64,000 bases of DNA from Tatumella saanichensis (GCF_000439375.1 NZ_ATMI01000019.1:33055-97054); one strand, 5' to 3'; counted from the stretch's first letter, positions 10,580 to 19,665 are shown. Numbers and translations are program-made. The notes: a model not told the origin generated them from the letters alone.

Positions 10580-11150
10580 GATTGTCTACCGGAATAACAC
10601 GGACAGGAATGGTGGCTAAATCCCATTTCCAGTTTGCAGTGGTGGTCGCCACCGGACGCATCTCAATACAGTCTGTCGGGCAGGGGGCCACACAGAGATC
10701 GCAACCGGTACACAGATCGGTCATCACCGTGTGCATGGCACGGGTGGCGCCGACGATAGCGTCGACCGGACAGGCCTGAATACATTTGGTACAACCGATA
10801 CAGTTGGCTTCATCGATCCAGGCGACTTTGCGCATCGGCGTTTTGGCCTCTTCATCGCCATCAAGCGGTTGTGGCTCAACATTCAACAGGGCGGCCAGTT
10901 TCAGCATGGTTTGCTCACCCCCTGGCGCGCATTTGTTGATCATCTCACCCTGGTTACCCACCGCATCCGCATAGGGACGGCAGCCCGGATAGCCGCATTG
11001 ACCACACTGGCTCTGTGGCAGCAGTTCATCGATCTGTTCAACAATTGGGTCTTCTTCGACTTTAAAGCGGCGAGACGCATAGCCCAGCAGGGCCCCAAAC
11101 ACCAGAGCCAATAGACTCAGGGAAATTATCGCAATCCAAATGGCACTCAT
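10572..11150 (-). CDS. rsxB: Electron transport complex iron-sulfur subunit RsxB
   Basis: Ferredoxin-like subunit (192 residues) relaying electrons within Rsx. It has one N-terminal membrane helix ([22 protein letters not shown]), then a CGQCGYPGC four-Cys cluster motif. Two classical 4Fe-4S ferredoxin motifs follow: [12 protein letters not shown] and [15 protein letters not shown] 11150 shares its last base complement with the rsxA TGA stop (TGATG), a coupled junction. Length matches E. coli. Confidence 0.97.
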   Translation of the reverse strand: MSAIWIAIISLSLLALVFGALLGYASRRFKVEEDPIVEQIDELLPQSQCGQCGYPGCRPYADAVGNQGEMINKCAPGGEQTMLKLAALLNVEPQPLDGDEEAKTPMRKVAWIDEANCIGCTKCIQACPVDAIVGATRAMHTVMTDLCTGCDLCVAPCPTDCIEMRPVATTTANWKWDLATIPVRVIPVDNHV

Positions 11151-11731
11151 CAGAATTTCACCAGTCCTGAGAAGCCCATAAACGCCAGTGCCATCAGACC
11201 CGCGGTAATCAGCGCAATCGAAGAACCTTTAAACGGAGCAGGGACGTTCGCTAACACGAGACGTTCGCGGATACCAGCAAACAGCACCATCACCAGTGAG
11301 AAGCCGAGAGAGGCGCTAAACCCGTAGAGGGCTGCCTGCAAAAAGGTCTGTTTCAGGTTGACGCTCAGAAGCGGCACACCGAGTACGGCGCAGTTAGTGG
11401 TGATCAGCGGCAGGAAAATTCCCAGCAGGCGATACAGCGACGGGCTGGTTTTACGTACTACCATTTCGGTGAACTGTACGGTTACCGCAATCACCAAGAT
11501 ATAGGCCATAGTACGCAGATAGACCAAATCCAGGGGAACCAAGATCAGATCGTTCACCAGCCACGCACAGATCGATGCCAGTGTGATAACAAAGGTGGTC
11601 GCCAGCCCCATTCCGATGGCAGTTTCCAGTTTTTTGGAAACGCCCATAAAGGGACAGAGGCCAAGAAACTTCACCAGCACAAAGTTATTCACTAATACTG
11701 TGCCAATAAAGAGCAAGAGATAATCAGTCAT
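11150..11731 (-). CDS. rsxA: Electron transport complex subunit RsxA
   Basis: First gene of the rsx operon: a six-helix membrane protein (193 residues) that forms the ion/electron-conducting core with its paralogue RsxE. Conserved membrane Cys segments are [16 protein letters not shown] and [17 protein letters not shown]. The operon promoter should lie in 11732-11860, where no gene is seen; I could not assign -35/-10 boxes with confidence. The strand and order A-B-C-D-G-E-nth is the enterobacterial arrangement. Confidence 0.97.
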   Translation of the reverse strand: MTDYLLLFIGTVLVNNFVLVKFLGLCPFMGVSKKLETAIGMGLATTFVITLASICAWLVNDLILVPLDLVYLRTMAYILVIAVTVQFTEMVVRKTSPSLYRLLGIFLPLITTNCAVLGVPLLSVNLKQTFLQAALYGFSASLGFSLVMVLFAGIRERLVLANVPAPFKGSSIALITAGLMALAFMGFSGLVKF

Positions 11732-11867
11732 TGTCGTGCCATGGGGGTTTGAAAGGTGTGTATTATCAGGGATAAGGCGCGGTATAACAACCTTGTGAAC
11801 CTCTTGGTAACAGCGTTTCGCACTCAGAATTAAATTGTGACAGCTCTGAGGCTAAAAATAGCGGCCA

Positions 11868-11899
11868 AAACCGACACCCCGTCAGCAACGAGATGTCGG
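11868..11899 (-). terminator. Terminator of add
   Basis: CCGACA (11871-11876) pairs with TGTCGG (11894-11899). The AAAA at 11867-11870 gives a short U-tract on the minus strand. It lies ten bases past the add stop, between add and the rsx promoter region. Confidence 0.65.
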
Positions 11900-11908
11900 T
11901 AGGGAGTG

Positions 11909-12907
11909 TCAGGCGGCGACTTTGGCGCGCAGTGCCTGCTTCTCCTCGGCGCTGAGAAACGCCATAAACAGGCCGTTTTCTTGTGCCTGACGGATCTCTT
12001 CGGCATTCAGGCCAGCCGCCGGCGCAGCGACTTGATATTCATGGCCTAACTCGATGCCCTGAACCGCGGGATCATCGGTATTCAGGCAGGCCATCACGCC
12101 GTGTTGTAAAAAGCGCTTCAGCGGATGCACGTCCAGCGAAGCCACCGTGCTGGTCTGAATATTTGAGGTCAGACAGGACTCAATACCGATACCATATTCG
12201 GCGAGATGATCCATCAATGCGGGGTCTTGAACCGCTTTGACACCGTGACCGATACGCTCTGCGCCTAATTCACGGATCGCCTGCCAGATACTTTCTGGGC
12301 CTGCGGCTTCACCCGCATGTACCGTCACACGGAAACCGGCGTCGCGGGCTTTAGTAAAGTGACTGCGGAATTGGTCACCTGGGAAGCCGAGCTCATCACC
12401 GGCCAAATCAATGGCGGTAATGTGATCACGGTGCGCCAGCAGGCCATTCAGCTCCTGCAGACAGGCTTTATCACCAAAGGTACGGCTCATGATACCGATC
12501 AGTTTTACCTGTACATCGTACTGAGCACAGCCCTGGCGTACCCCTTCAATCACCGCCTCGACCACTGCATCCACGGGCAGTCCATGGTTCATTGCCATAT
12601 AGCCTGGTGAAAAGCGCAGTTCAGCATAATGGATACCTGCAATCGCTAAATCTGCAACGTTTTCAAAGGCTACGCGACGACAGGCATCCAAGTTACCCAG
12701 CACTTTTACGCCCCAGTCTAGTTTTTGCAGAAAGCTAACCAGATCCGGCTGAGTCGACATCACCTGCACATGCGGCAGCAAGTCGCTGAGGTTATCAGCA
12801 GGTAAGGCGATATTAAACTCTCTTCCCAAGTCGAGAATAGTGGCGGCGCGGATATTTCCGTCGAGGTGACGGTGGAGGTCGGTCAGGGGAAGTGTGGTAT
12901 CAATCAT
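11909..12907 (-). CDS. add: Adenosine deaminase
   Basis: Zinc hydrolase converting adenosine/deoxyadenosine to inosine/deoxyinosine in purine salvage. The 332-residue TIM barrel shows metal ligands His12 and His14 (LHRHLDGN), the HAGE motif ([10 protein letters not shown]) with the proton-donor Glu, [10 protein letters not shown], and NTDDPAV carrying the Asp ligand. Length equals that of E. coli Add (333). It is transcribed alone; the 230-base region upstream separates it divergently from the small gene at 13138. Confidence 0.98.
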   Translation of the reverse strand: MIDTTLPLTDLHRHLDGNIRAATILDLGREFNIALPADNLSDLLPHVQVMSTQPDLVSFLQKLDWGVKVLGNLDACRRVAFENVADLAIAGIHYAELRFSPGYMAMNHGLPVDAVVEAVIEGVRQGCAQYDVQVKLIGIMSRTFGDKACLQELNGLLAHRDHITAIDLAGDELGFPGDQFRSHFTKARDAGFRVTVHAGEAAGPESIWQAIRELGAERIGHGVKAVQDPALMDHLAEYGIGIESCLTSNIQTSTVASLDVHPLKRFLQHGVMACLNTDDPAVQGIELGHEYQVAAPAAGLNAEEIRQAQENGLFMAFLSAEEKQALRAKVAA

Positions 12908-13137
12908 CGTGCACCCGAAAAATCATCAATAAAGTGCGGCACATTATAAAAATATCCTTAGGTAAAATACCAGACTTTTAGCGTCATTCAGGGCATTTTT
13001 ATCCCTCATACAATTGATTAGTATTAATTAATAATCTAGATAACCATAGCGATAATGTGGCTATTTCGATTAGCATATTCGATTGAATAGATAAATGCAT
13101 CGCAATATAGTAGGTAGGCCAAACGGGGGGCGGTAAA

Positions 13138-13386
13138 ATGTTAAAAGATTATCTTAAGATCGAAGATGGCGACCAACTGCAGCATGCAGAGGTCGTAAAG
13201 CTTAAAAACCGAGGTCAGGAAGAAGTGAACCAGTGGACGATTATCGGCAAAGATGGTCAGCCCAAGGGCACCGTGTCTCTGTCTGATAAGCTGAATGGTC
13301 GTCGCTCTTATTCCGCCAACTATCGTATTACCCAGCGTGATAATAGCGGGCGTATCGTGGTTGACCGCCTGACTGATGCGCTCTAA
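13138..13386 (+). CDS. Small conserved-looking protein of unknown function (82 aa)
   Basis: I do not recognise a family. The frame starts at ATG 13138 behind a G-rich ribosome site (GGGGGGCGG, 13125-13133) and ends just before a strong terminator, so it looks like a real monocistronic gene. The protein is soluble, without signal peptide or membrane segment, and rich in charged and polar residues (LKNRGQEEVNQWTIIGKDG, then KGTVSLSDKLNGRRSYSANY). The pattern suggests a small beta-rich fold. It lies divergent to add and directly upstream of the IS200-type element. Confidence 0.7.
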   Translation: MLKDYLKIEDGDQLQHAEVVKLKNRGQEEVNQWTIIGKDGQPKGTVSLSDKLNGRRSYSANYRITQRDNSGRIVVDRLTDAL

Positions 13387-13424
13387 GCGCCATACTGATC
13401 GCCAGCTTAGCTGGCTTGTGAATA

Positions 13425-13450
13425 ACGAACCCCATGGGGTTCGTTTTTTT
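13425..13450 (+). terminator. Terminator of the 82-aa gene
   Basis: Palindrome ACGAACCCCATGGGGTTCGT (13425-13444) followed by a long T-run. A second copy of its core, GAACCCCATGGGGTTC, lies at 13458-13473 inside the left end of the adjacent IS200-type element. Confidence 0.9.
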
Positions 13451-14132
13451 TTGCCTAGAACCCCATGGGGTTCAGTAAAGCTTTTAGCTTTCGGCCGGAT
13501 ATAAAAACTCCTTTTGACTTGTTAAAACATCTTGCGGTCTGGCAACTGCAAATGTTCAACAAGAAATCAAAAGGGGGTCCCAATGGGGGGACGAAAAAAG
13601 CTTAGCGCACACCCGCTGGAACTGTAAATATCATATCGTCTTTGCACCCAAATACCGACGGCAGGTGTTCTATGGGGAAAAGCGTAGGGCTGTAGGCCGT
13701 ATTTTGAAGAAGTTGTGTGAGTGGAAAAATGTACACATTGGTGAGGCTGAATATTGTGCAGATCACATTCATATGCTTCTTGAGATCCCGCCGAAGATGA
13801 GTGCATCAAGCTTCATGGGGTACTTGAAAAGTAAAAGTGGCCTGATGCTGTATGAGCAGTTCGGCGATTTGAAATTTAAATACCGAAACAGGGAGTTTTG
13901 GTGCCATGGGTATTATGTTGATACGGCGGAAAAAAAACGACGAAGATACAGGAATATATAAGACATCAACTGTCTCAGGACAAGCTAGGAGAGCAACTGT
14001 CGATACCGACGGGCCGTAAGTAACGGTTGATGATGCAAATGTCAGATCGTATGCGCCTGATGGGGCGCGGCTAGTAATAGAGCCTTATAGGCGCATATGA
14101 AACACCTCCGGTTATGCCGGAGGTGTTTAGCG
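13451..14132 (+). mobile_element. Degenerate IS200-type insertion sequence
   Basis: About 0.68 kb matching the layout of the Salmonella IS200 (about 0.7 kb). A left-end hairpin (13458-13473) is followed by the leader beginning ACTCCTTTTGACTTGTTAAA near 13508 and a single HUH transposase gene. The 3' non-coding part (GATGCAAATGTCAGATCGTA, 14031 onward) ends in a right-end hairpin CACCTCCGG/CCGGAGGTG (14104-14126). IS200 elements lack terminal inverted repeats and make no target duplication, so exact ends are approximate. The transposase is frameshifted, so the copy should be inactive. Confidence 0.85.
13583..14023 (+). pseudogene. tnpA: IS200 transposase TnpA, frameshifted
   Basis: Y1 HUH transposase remnant. 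The HUH motif (ADHIHMLLEIPPKMS) and, in another frame, the catalytic-Tyr segment (Q-E-Y-I-R-H-Q) are both present. Two indels break it. One extra G in the G-run just after the ATG at 13583 puts the start out of frame with the body. One base is missing in the A8 tract at 13930-13937, giving an early TAA. Compared with the IS200 protein as I recall it, six residues are also deleted just before the C-terminal GRK. Both frameshifts lie in homopolymers, so a sequencing error is a possible alternative. Confidence 0.85.
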
Positions 14133-14163
14133 CAGGGCTGCCTACGGGCAAGGGCGCGGAGAG

Positions 14164-15663
14164 TTACTGTGGGCTGCCCTCGCTGTCTGGCATCATCGGC
14201 ACATATCGCTGAATAAACTGGTCAAGAGGCATCTTCGCGCCATTGACCGTTACATCACCCTGGCTGTATTGAAGCGAAGAGACGATATTTTGATCTTTGA
14301 CTGTCGACAGATGGAACATTTCTCCCATCGCTGACAGGCCTTGGATCTGCTGCTGTGCCAGTTTATCAGCGTCTTGCGGTTGATAACCTTGTGACTGACC
14401 CACAACCGACAGTAATTGCTCTGCCATCGGCATACTGATGCTCAATGAGGCATTCAGATCTTTCATATACCCATCAGCTACCTGACCCAGTGACTGCGGG
14501 GCTTGAGTAACCGTCGAAGGATCGTTGAAATCGGCCTTTAAGCTGAAACTGCTTACCCCTTTGTCATTTTTCAGCGTCAGAGAATCGACAGACAACACCG
14601 GTGAGCCTTTCAGTAACAATGGCAGGTTCTGTAAAAGTGCTGCATTAGCTGCCTGCTGCATGACTTGAGGGTCTGCTTGACCGTTACTGGCTGCCAGTGC
14701 CAAGTTTTGTTTTACAATATTGTTGTAGTTATCATAAAAGGTTTTTACTGACTGGGTATCAAAATTACTGAGGGTCACTTTCAGTGCTGCGCTGCCCAGT
14801 GATTGCTGCTTCATTTGTAGATCATCAACATTGTAATCAATACGGCCATTAGTCTTACCAGCGGTATTATTGAAATCACTGTTGAGGGTGACGCCGCTTA
14901 CCGCCAGCATCGGTTGTCCATTTACCGAGGTACTCAGAGCTTTGAGATCCAGTGACTGTTTCCCTAACCGCAATCCTTCTGGGCTAAGGTGGGTATCGCC
15001 GGAGAACTGTAGGCCGTTGACCTGAAGAGTCACTGGTTGATGGCTGTCATTAGTGAAGCCTGCATTCAAGTCACCGATATCGGCATTTACCCGAATGTTG
15101 TTTTGTTCACCGTCCACCGACAGGTGCAGTTGTGACGGTTGCGTCGAGACTTTGCCTGTATCATCACTATACTGGAGAGGCTTCACAGAAATATCGGTCT
15201 GGCTGGATTTGTCGTAGCCGAGACGGGTCTCGGCACTCAGTGGTGAGTTACCGTTACTCAGGCTAAACAGACCCTGCACCGTACCGTTTTTCTCAATTTC
15301 GGTATGGATGGAGGCAGCAGCGGGGATCAGATTAAAGTGTTTCAGCTGAGCGAATGGCAAAGGGCCATGATCGATCGTCTCATTGAAAATCACTTTCTGC
15401 TCGGCTGGCAGGGCATCATCTTCGCCAGCCTGCGCAGTGCCCTGTAGCACTAACTGGACCTGTGAACTGAACACGCCACGTTGGAAGTTTTGCTGGGTCA
15501 GTTGCAGATGGCTGCCAGGAAACTCGCTGTTAAGTTGCTGATTGGCCCGAGTGACCATCTCACCGATATGGGATTCCACCTGTTTACCGGTAAACCAGGC
15601 GCCGCCGGTCCAGACCACGCCCAGAGCGACGATTACGCCGACAGCAATTTTTGATTTTTTCAT
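14164..15663 (-). CDS. ydgA: YdgA family protein (DUF945)
   Basis: A 499-residue envelope protein with one N-terminal membrane helix/signal anchor (KIAVGVIVALGVVWTGGAWFTG), closely resembling E. coli YdgA, followed by a long periplasmic region. Shared features include GVFSSQVQLVLQG, VIFNETIDHGPLPFAQLKHFNLIPA, LPLLLKGSPVLSVDSLTLKN and AMGEMFHLSTVKD. The function of DUF945 proteins is not established; some members have been linked to cell-surface properties. It is transcribed away from tus; a short spacer separates it from IS200. Confidence 0.92.
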   Translation of the reverse strand: MKKSKIAVGVIVALGVVWTGGAWFTGKQVESHIGEMVTRANQQLNSEFPGSHLQLTQQNFQRGVFSSQVQLVLQGTAQAGEDDALPAEQKVIFNETIDHGPLPFAQLKHFNLIPAAASIHTEIEKNGTVQGLFSLSNGNSPLSAETRLGYDKSSQTDISVKPLQYSDDTGKVSTQPSQLHLSVDGEQNNIRVNADIGDLNAGFTNDSHQPVTLQVNGLQFSGDTHLSPEGLRLGKQSLDLKALSTSVNGQPMLAVSGVTLNSDFNNTAGKTNGRIDYNVDDLQMKQQSLGSAALKVTLSNFDTQSVKTFYDNYNNIVKQNLALAASNGQADPQVMQQAANAALLQNLPLLLKGSPVLSVDSLTLKNDKGVSSFSLKADFNDPSTVTQAPQSLGQVADGYMKDLNASLSISMPMAEQLLSVVGQSQGYQPQDADKLAQQQIQGLSAMGEMFHLSTVKDQNIVSSLQYSQGDVTVNGAKMPLDQFIQRYVPMMPDSEGSPQ

Positions 15664-15785
15664 TACCGGGTCATCCTTTTGATAATCTTAAATTTCCTGG
15701 TGTTGGCGTTACATAAACCAGGGGAGAGTGTAAATATACCAGTCTGCCACCACCTTAGCATTTTTTTAAAAAGATGCCGAACCAC

Positions 15786-16706
15786 TTACTCATCCGCCAG
15801 CCATAACCACAGCCGTGGGATCATCAGCTGCATGGGGATAGCCCTAGGAATATGGCGGTGGGTAATCAAAGCTTCATCGTAATCACCCAGATCCCCTATC
15901 ACCGGACCAGTAGTCCCTTCACAACAAAAAATCAGTGGCATTGGGCAGGGCAGTTGTCGCTGTCGAGCACTGCCTTCGGCCCGCAACCGCGCCACCGGCT
16001 GTACTTTTACCGGCCGCTTAATTTTCAATGGTGCATCCACCGGCAATCCGGAAATCAGTTCCAGTTCGGCAGCCACTTTTTCTGCCCACTGTTCCCGGGT
16101 CCAAGGGGCACGGGCGCGTCCAGCGGCGAGACTTTTTTCCAACTGGCGGCAGATATCATCGCGGGTGACATTTTTGATGACATGTTTATTCGCCCAACCG
16201 AAATGCACCGATGCCGGAGCGGCCTCCAGGGTCAGAGTTCGATAGGCATTCAGGGTAATTAGCCCCGGCAAGTGTTGATGGACAAAAGGAAAGCGCGCTT
16301 CTGGAGCCAGCCCTGAATCGCGAGTAATCAGCTTTTCCAGCAGTGCTTTCTGTTGGTTAATCTGTTGGGCCTGATCGGTTAACCGTGCGCGACTCTCGGC
16401 ATCTGCGCTGACACAAAGTATACCGGGTAAGCGTGAAGCAGAGCGGGTGCTCAGGGACTCTGACTGCTGTTGCATAAACAGTAAGCGCAGATGCTCCAGT
16501 GCCATACGGCGGGCACCTTCACCGTGAAACGGCTGAACCTTTAGGCTGCTGATCTCAGAAAGTTCATCGCCTTTTTGCACGCCAGGTAGGCGGAACGCTC
16601 GCGCGCTGACCAGTGGCATTTCAGCAAGTTGAGCCGTGAGGTGTTGCAGGCCATGTTCTATTTGCTCCACACAGTCGCGTATTTCAGAAATCAGGGTATA
16701 ACGCAT
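15786..16706 (-). CDS. tus: Replication terminus site-binding protein Tus
   Basis: Monomeric protein that binds Ter sites and blocks DnaB helicase moving from one side, confining fork fusion to the terminus. Blocks nearly identical to E. coli Tus are HLPGLITLNAYRTLTLE, FGWANKHVIKN, APWTREQWAEKVAAELE and LKIKRPVKVQPVARL, the DNA-gripping beta-strand region. I prefer ATG 16706 (MRYTLISEIRD, 306 residues; E. coli 309) over an upstream in-frame ATG at 16733 because it aligns with the family N-terminus. A Ter site lies 30-50 bases upstream, where Tus can repress its own promoter, as at E. coli TerB. Confidence 0.96.
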   Translation of the reverse strand: MRYTLISEIRDCVEQIEHGLQHLTAQLAEMPLVSARAFRLPGVQKGDELSEISSLKVQPFHGEGARRMALEHLRLLFMQQQSESLSTRSASRLPGILCVSADAESRARLTDQAQQINQQKALLEKLITRDSGLAPEARFPFVHQHLPGLITLNAYRTLTLEAAPASVHFGWANKHVIKNVTRDDICRQLEKSLAAGRARAPWTREQWAEKVAAELELISGLPVDAPLKIKRPVKVQPVARLRAEGSARQRQLPCPMPLIFCCEGTTGPVIGDLGDYDEALITHRHIPRAIPMQLMIPRLWLWLADE

Positions 16707-16736
16707 TGGCGACCTCTTATAGCGGTTTAGCACTCA

Positions 16737-16757
16737 AATTAGTTACAACATACTATT
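16737..16757 (-). promoter_or_regulatory. Ter site (TerB-like) at the tus promoter
   Basis: On the minus strand the site reads AGTATGTTGTAACTAA (16754-16739), identical to the core of E. coli TerB. The G at the blocking end (complement C at 16753 on the plus strand) corresponds to the C6 that flips into Tus. By the E. coli polarity rule this arrests a fork moving from high to low coordinate and lets forks pass rightward. The position immediately before tus also supports autoregulation. Confidence 0.93.
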
Positions 16758-16886
16758 AATTATTATCTTTATCCAGTATCAGCACCGTGCCAATAGGTCT
16801 GGCAGGGAACAGTGCAGGGATTTCCGTCACTGGCTTATCCCTTTATACTCTGTGGCCGGATAAGCCTGACAAACAGAGAGTGACCT

Positions 16887-17816
16887 ATGAACCCAGCGGT
16901 AATGTGCTTCGATATCGGCGGCAGTTTTATCAAAAGTGGCGTATTACGCGCCGATGATACCTTACAGCCCATCGGTAGTGTGGCGATGCCTGCCCGCGAC
17001 TGGTCCGCTTTTTGTCAGGCATTACACCATCAGATCGCGGACGCAGCAGGGTTACTGACAGCGGATTCCCCGGTGGCATTGTCGGCGGCTGGAGTGGTCG
17101 ACAGCCGTCAGGACACCATTCTGGCGGGAAATATTTCGGCGTTCGCCGGTCATCAGGTCAGTGCTGAACTGAGTCGTCTACTGGGACGGCGGGTCATTAT
17201 CGGTAATGACGCTGACTGTTTTACCCTTGCTGAGGCCACAACCGGGGCAGGACAGGGGGCAGATAGTGTACTGGGCATTATTCTCGGTAGCGGTGTTGGT
17301 GGCGGATTGGTCATTAATCGCCAATTGATCACCGGTGCCGGTGGGTTAACCGGTGAATGGGGCCACGGTCCGATAACACGCACTCACTTCGACTATCGAG
17401 GGCAACGTATTGAACTGCCGCGTTTGGCCTGCGGCTGCGGTCAGCAGGGCTGCTTGGATACCTTAGGTGCCGCCCGGGGAATTGAGCGGTTGTGGCTTCA
17501 TCTTAATCAGTACGCGGCAGACAGTAAGCAAATCGTCACTGATTGGCTGGCGGGTAATAAACGTGCAATTCAAGTCATCACCCTGTGGAGTGAGCTGGTT
17601 AGTGAAGTTTTAGCGGTGGTGGTGAATACCTTAGGTCCGGATCGGATTGTGGCAGGTGGCGGCCTAACTGGCGTTGCACCGCTATTGACACTGCTCGATG
17701 AACAATTACGCCGCCGTATTTTACGGACTACCACACAGCCGCTGATCGTGGCGGGGCAGCATCAGCAGCAGGGCGGATTACTCGGGGCTGGCTGGCTTGG
17801 CCGTACTCTGACTTAA
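16887..17816 (+). CDS. ROK-family sugar kinase
   Basis: Cytoplasmic ATP-dependent hexose/amino-sugar kinase of the ROK family (309 residues). It has the N-terminal phosphate-binding motif FDIGGSFIKSG, the catalytic Asp region IIGNDADCFTLAEA, the glycine-rich GIILGSGVGGGLVINR, and GLTGEWGHGPIT. The ROK zinc signature CGCGQQGCLDTLGAARG is present, although the usual terminal Glu of GCxE is Asp here. It most resembles NagK/NanK-type kinases, but the substrate (GlcNAc, ManNAc, fructose or glucose) cannot be fixed from sequence. No transporter or catabolic partner is adjacent. Confidence 0.85.
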   Translation: MNPAVMCFDIGGSFIKSGVLRADDTLQPIGSVAMPARDWSAFCQALHHQIADAAGLLTADSPVALSAAGVVDSRQDTILAGNISAFAGHQVSAELSRLLGRRVIIGNDADCFTLAEATTGAGQGADSVLGIILGSGVGGGLVINRQLITGAGGLTGEWGHGPITRTHFDYRGQRIELPRLACGCGQQGCLDTLGAARGIERLWLHLNQYAADSKQIVTDWLAGNKRAIQVITLWSELVSEVLAVVVNTLGPDRIVAGGGLTGVAPLLTLLDEQLRRRILRTTTQPLIVAGQHQQQGGLLGAGWLGRTLT

Positions 17817-17913
17817 AGTTCTGTGCGGTCTGCCGGGGCGGTTGCTTCTCAGTACTACGTAAGTTTGATAAACTCGCTGTTGTCTTCGGACAGATACTAC
17901 AAGAGGAATATCA

Positions 17914-18417
17914 ATGTTAGATTATCGCTTTCCTACAGCACTGCAGATGGTCCTTAGTGTTGCTATGGCAGAGCAACAGGGAAAACGCTCGACCAGTGCT
18001 ATTCTCGCTCAGGGCCTGGAATCGAACCCCAGTCTAATTCGTAAGCTGATGGTTCCCCTGACCCGTGATGGTATCATTGCCACCACCCTCGGCCGTACCG
18101 GTTCGATCCACTTGGCGCGTCCGCCACAGGAAATCAGCCTGCGGGATATCTACCTGTCGGTCACCGATGAAAAGAAACTGCTTAACTCGCGACCGGATGT
18201 TAAAAAGCCTTGTTGCGTGGTCAGCGCCAATGTCTGCTGGTATTTTAAATCCTTGGCAGAAGAGGCGGAGCAGGCGTCGCTGAACGTGTTAGCCAAGCGT
18301 TCTGTCGCCGATGCCTTGCTGGAAATTACTGGCCGGGCGGCGACCCATGAGACAGCGTCGGATAGGGGTGCTGCAGCCGAAATCTCATGTCCTGAGTCCC
18401 AGTCCGATAGCGCCTAA
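17914..18417 (+). CDS. Rrf2-family transcriptional regulator
   Basis: A 167-residue regulator with an N-terminal winged helix (RFPTALQMVLSVAMAEQQGKR, then SNPSLIRKLMVPLTRDGIIATTLGRTG) typical of Rrf2 proteins. The Cys region CCVVSANVCWYF differs in spacing from the cluster-binding C-x-n-C-x-n-C of IscR/NsrR, so it is more like the YwnA/CymR-type branch and may sense thiols or no cluster at all. The C-terminal 25 residues are polar and probably disordered. It has a ribosome site AAGAGGAA before ATG 17914 and lies alone between a ROK kinase and a MarA-like gene. Its targets are unknown. Confidence 0.85.
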   Translation: MLDYRFPTALQMVLSVAMAEQQGKRSTSAILAQGLESNPSLIRKLMVPLTRDGIIATTLGRTGSIHLARPPQEISLRDIYLSVTDEKKLLNSRPDVKKPCCVVSANVCWYFKSLAEEAEQASLNVLAKRSVADALLEITGRAATHETASDRGAAAEISCPESQSDSA

Positions 18418-18591
18418 ACGCTTCTCCTGTGCAGCCTAACAGCTGCCTGAGTCATCTTTCCCAACGCATAGGAATATCCCTGACATCTGTACGGCATTTA
18501 ATGCAACTATAATGTTTGCATTTTATCGATATCAGGCGCATCATTAAATGCAACTGCAACAGATACTATTTCTTTTCAGACGGAGAGACAG

Positions 18592-18951
18592 ATGAACAGT
18601 GCATTTTTTAACGACCTGATCGGCTGGATCGACAGCCATATTGAAAACCGCCTTAACCTCGACTTGGTCGCCGAGCGTGCTGGCTATTCTAAATGGCACC
18701 TGCAACGGATGTTCAAAGAGCATACCGGTTACGCACTTGGGGAGTACATCCGCAAGAAAAAACTGGAGAAGTCAGCGGCACGGTTAACCACCTCTAATGA
18801 GCCTATTTTAAGTGTCGCCATTTCCATGGGCTTTGATTCTCAGCAATCGTTCAATCGTAGCTTCAAACGTGAGTTTGGTATGGCCCCTGGAACTTGGCGT
18901 CGTTCCGGAGGCGAGCACGCCTCACACACTGCTTCACACACTTTGCATTGA
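18592..18951 (+). CDS. MarA/SoxS/RamA-type AraC activator
   Basis: A stand-alone AraC DNA-binding domain (119 residues) with two helix-turn-helix units: LDLVAERAGYSKWHLQRMFK and ILSVAISMGFDSQQSFNRSF. The first recognition helix YSKWHLQRMF is the MarA/RamA/SoxS signature, so it is expected to bind marboxes and activate stress and efflux genes such as acrAB/tolC or mdtG; an mdtG-like gene is at 48.8 kb. There is no mar operon repressor (marR) or soxR next to it, and Rob is excluded by size. MarA, RamA and SoxS cannot be separated by eye. A terminator follows at 19071. Confidence 0.88.
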   Translation: MNSAFFNDLIGWIDSHIENRLNLDLVAERAGYSKWHLQRMFKEHTGYALGEYIRKKKLEKSAARLTTSNEPILSVAISMGFDSQQSFNRSFKREFGMAPGTWRRSGGEHASHTASHTLH

Positions 18952-19070
18952 TCCTGTACTCCTGTCTGAGAAACGTCTAACAGCCGGATAGAGGACGGTA
19001 GCTAAGACGCCACACCAGGGCATAACGCCTGCCGCCATCCCCGTCATTATAATTTGCAGTATGACCCTCT

Positions 19071-19096
19071 GCGCCCTCACCAGGGCGCTTTTTTTT
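19071..19096 (+). terminator. Terminator between the AraC-type gene and the barnase gene
   Basis: GCGCCC-TCACCA-GGGCGC stem followed by T8. It ends transcription from the MarA-like gene and rules out an upstream in-frame barnase start at 19054. Confidence 0.92.
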
Positions 19097-19185
19097 ATCT
19101 GCTAACATCCTCTGTAGCAGTTTCACACGCTGCCAGCGCCACAGAAATCAGGTATAGTAAGGCCCTAAAAATTAGGGAAATCACT

Positions 19186-19665
19186 ATGTCGAAAAAACTG
19201 TGGGGCGCATTAATTATTGCCCTGATTGCCAGTTGGTTGGGCCTAAAGCCGGGCCAGCACCCTATCGCCCATCATAATGAGTCGGCCTCTCAGACGGTTT
19301 CCACACCACGGCAGACGGCAGATGGCAGTGATATTGCTGCGCTGACAAATCCACAAAAGGTGGCGGCGTGGATCCATCAGAATCACCGTTTACCCGATTA
19401 TTACATCCGTAAAAGTGACGCCCGCCGTGACGGCTGGGAACCCTCGCGTTCTAACCTTTGTGATGTGTTGCCTGGCAGGGCGATTGGCGGCGATCACTTC
19501 TCTAACCGGGAAGGGCGCTTACCGGATGCCAACGGTAGACGTTGGTTTGAAGCCGATGTTAATTACCGTTGCGGGCATCGCAACGCTGACCGTCTACTCT
19601 ATTCCTCTGACGGCTTGGTGTTTCTAACCACTGACCACTACCGCACTTTTACCCGGATCCCATGA
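19186..19665 (+). CDS. Secreted barnase-type ribonuclease
   Basis: Guanyl-preferring extracellular RNase of the barnase/N1 family. With start ATG 19186 (ribosome site AGGGAA) the product is 159 residues: a hydrophobic N-terminal signal (LWGALIIALIASWLGL), a linker to about residue 50, then a barnase domain. The catalytic triad is complete: general base Glu122 (FEADVNY), Arg136 (HRNADR) and general acid His151 (TTDHYRTF), with the same 14 and 15-residue spacing as barnase E73/R87/H102. Cys92 and Cys129 could form a disulfide. The stop overlaps the inhibitor gene start (ATGATG), coupling toxin and immunity. Confidence 0.94.
   Translation: MSKKLWGALIIALIASWLGLKPGQHPIAHHNESASQTVSTPRQTADGSDIAALTNPQKVAAWIHQNHRLPDYYIRKSDARRDGWEPSRSNLCDVLPGRAIGGDHFSNREGRLPDANGRRWFEADVNYRCGHRNADRLLYSSDGLVFLTTDHYRTFTRIP

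Noticed and set aside
19054..19185. Upstream extension of the barnase gene
   Set aside because: It would begin just before an intrinsic terminator and lacks a ribosome site; ATG 19186 is followed at once by a signal peptide.
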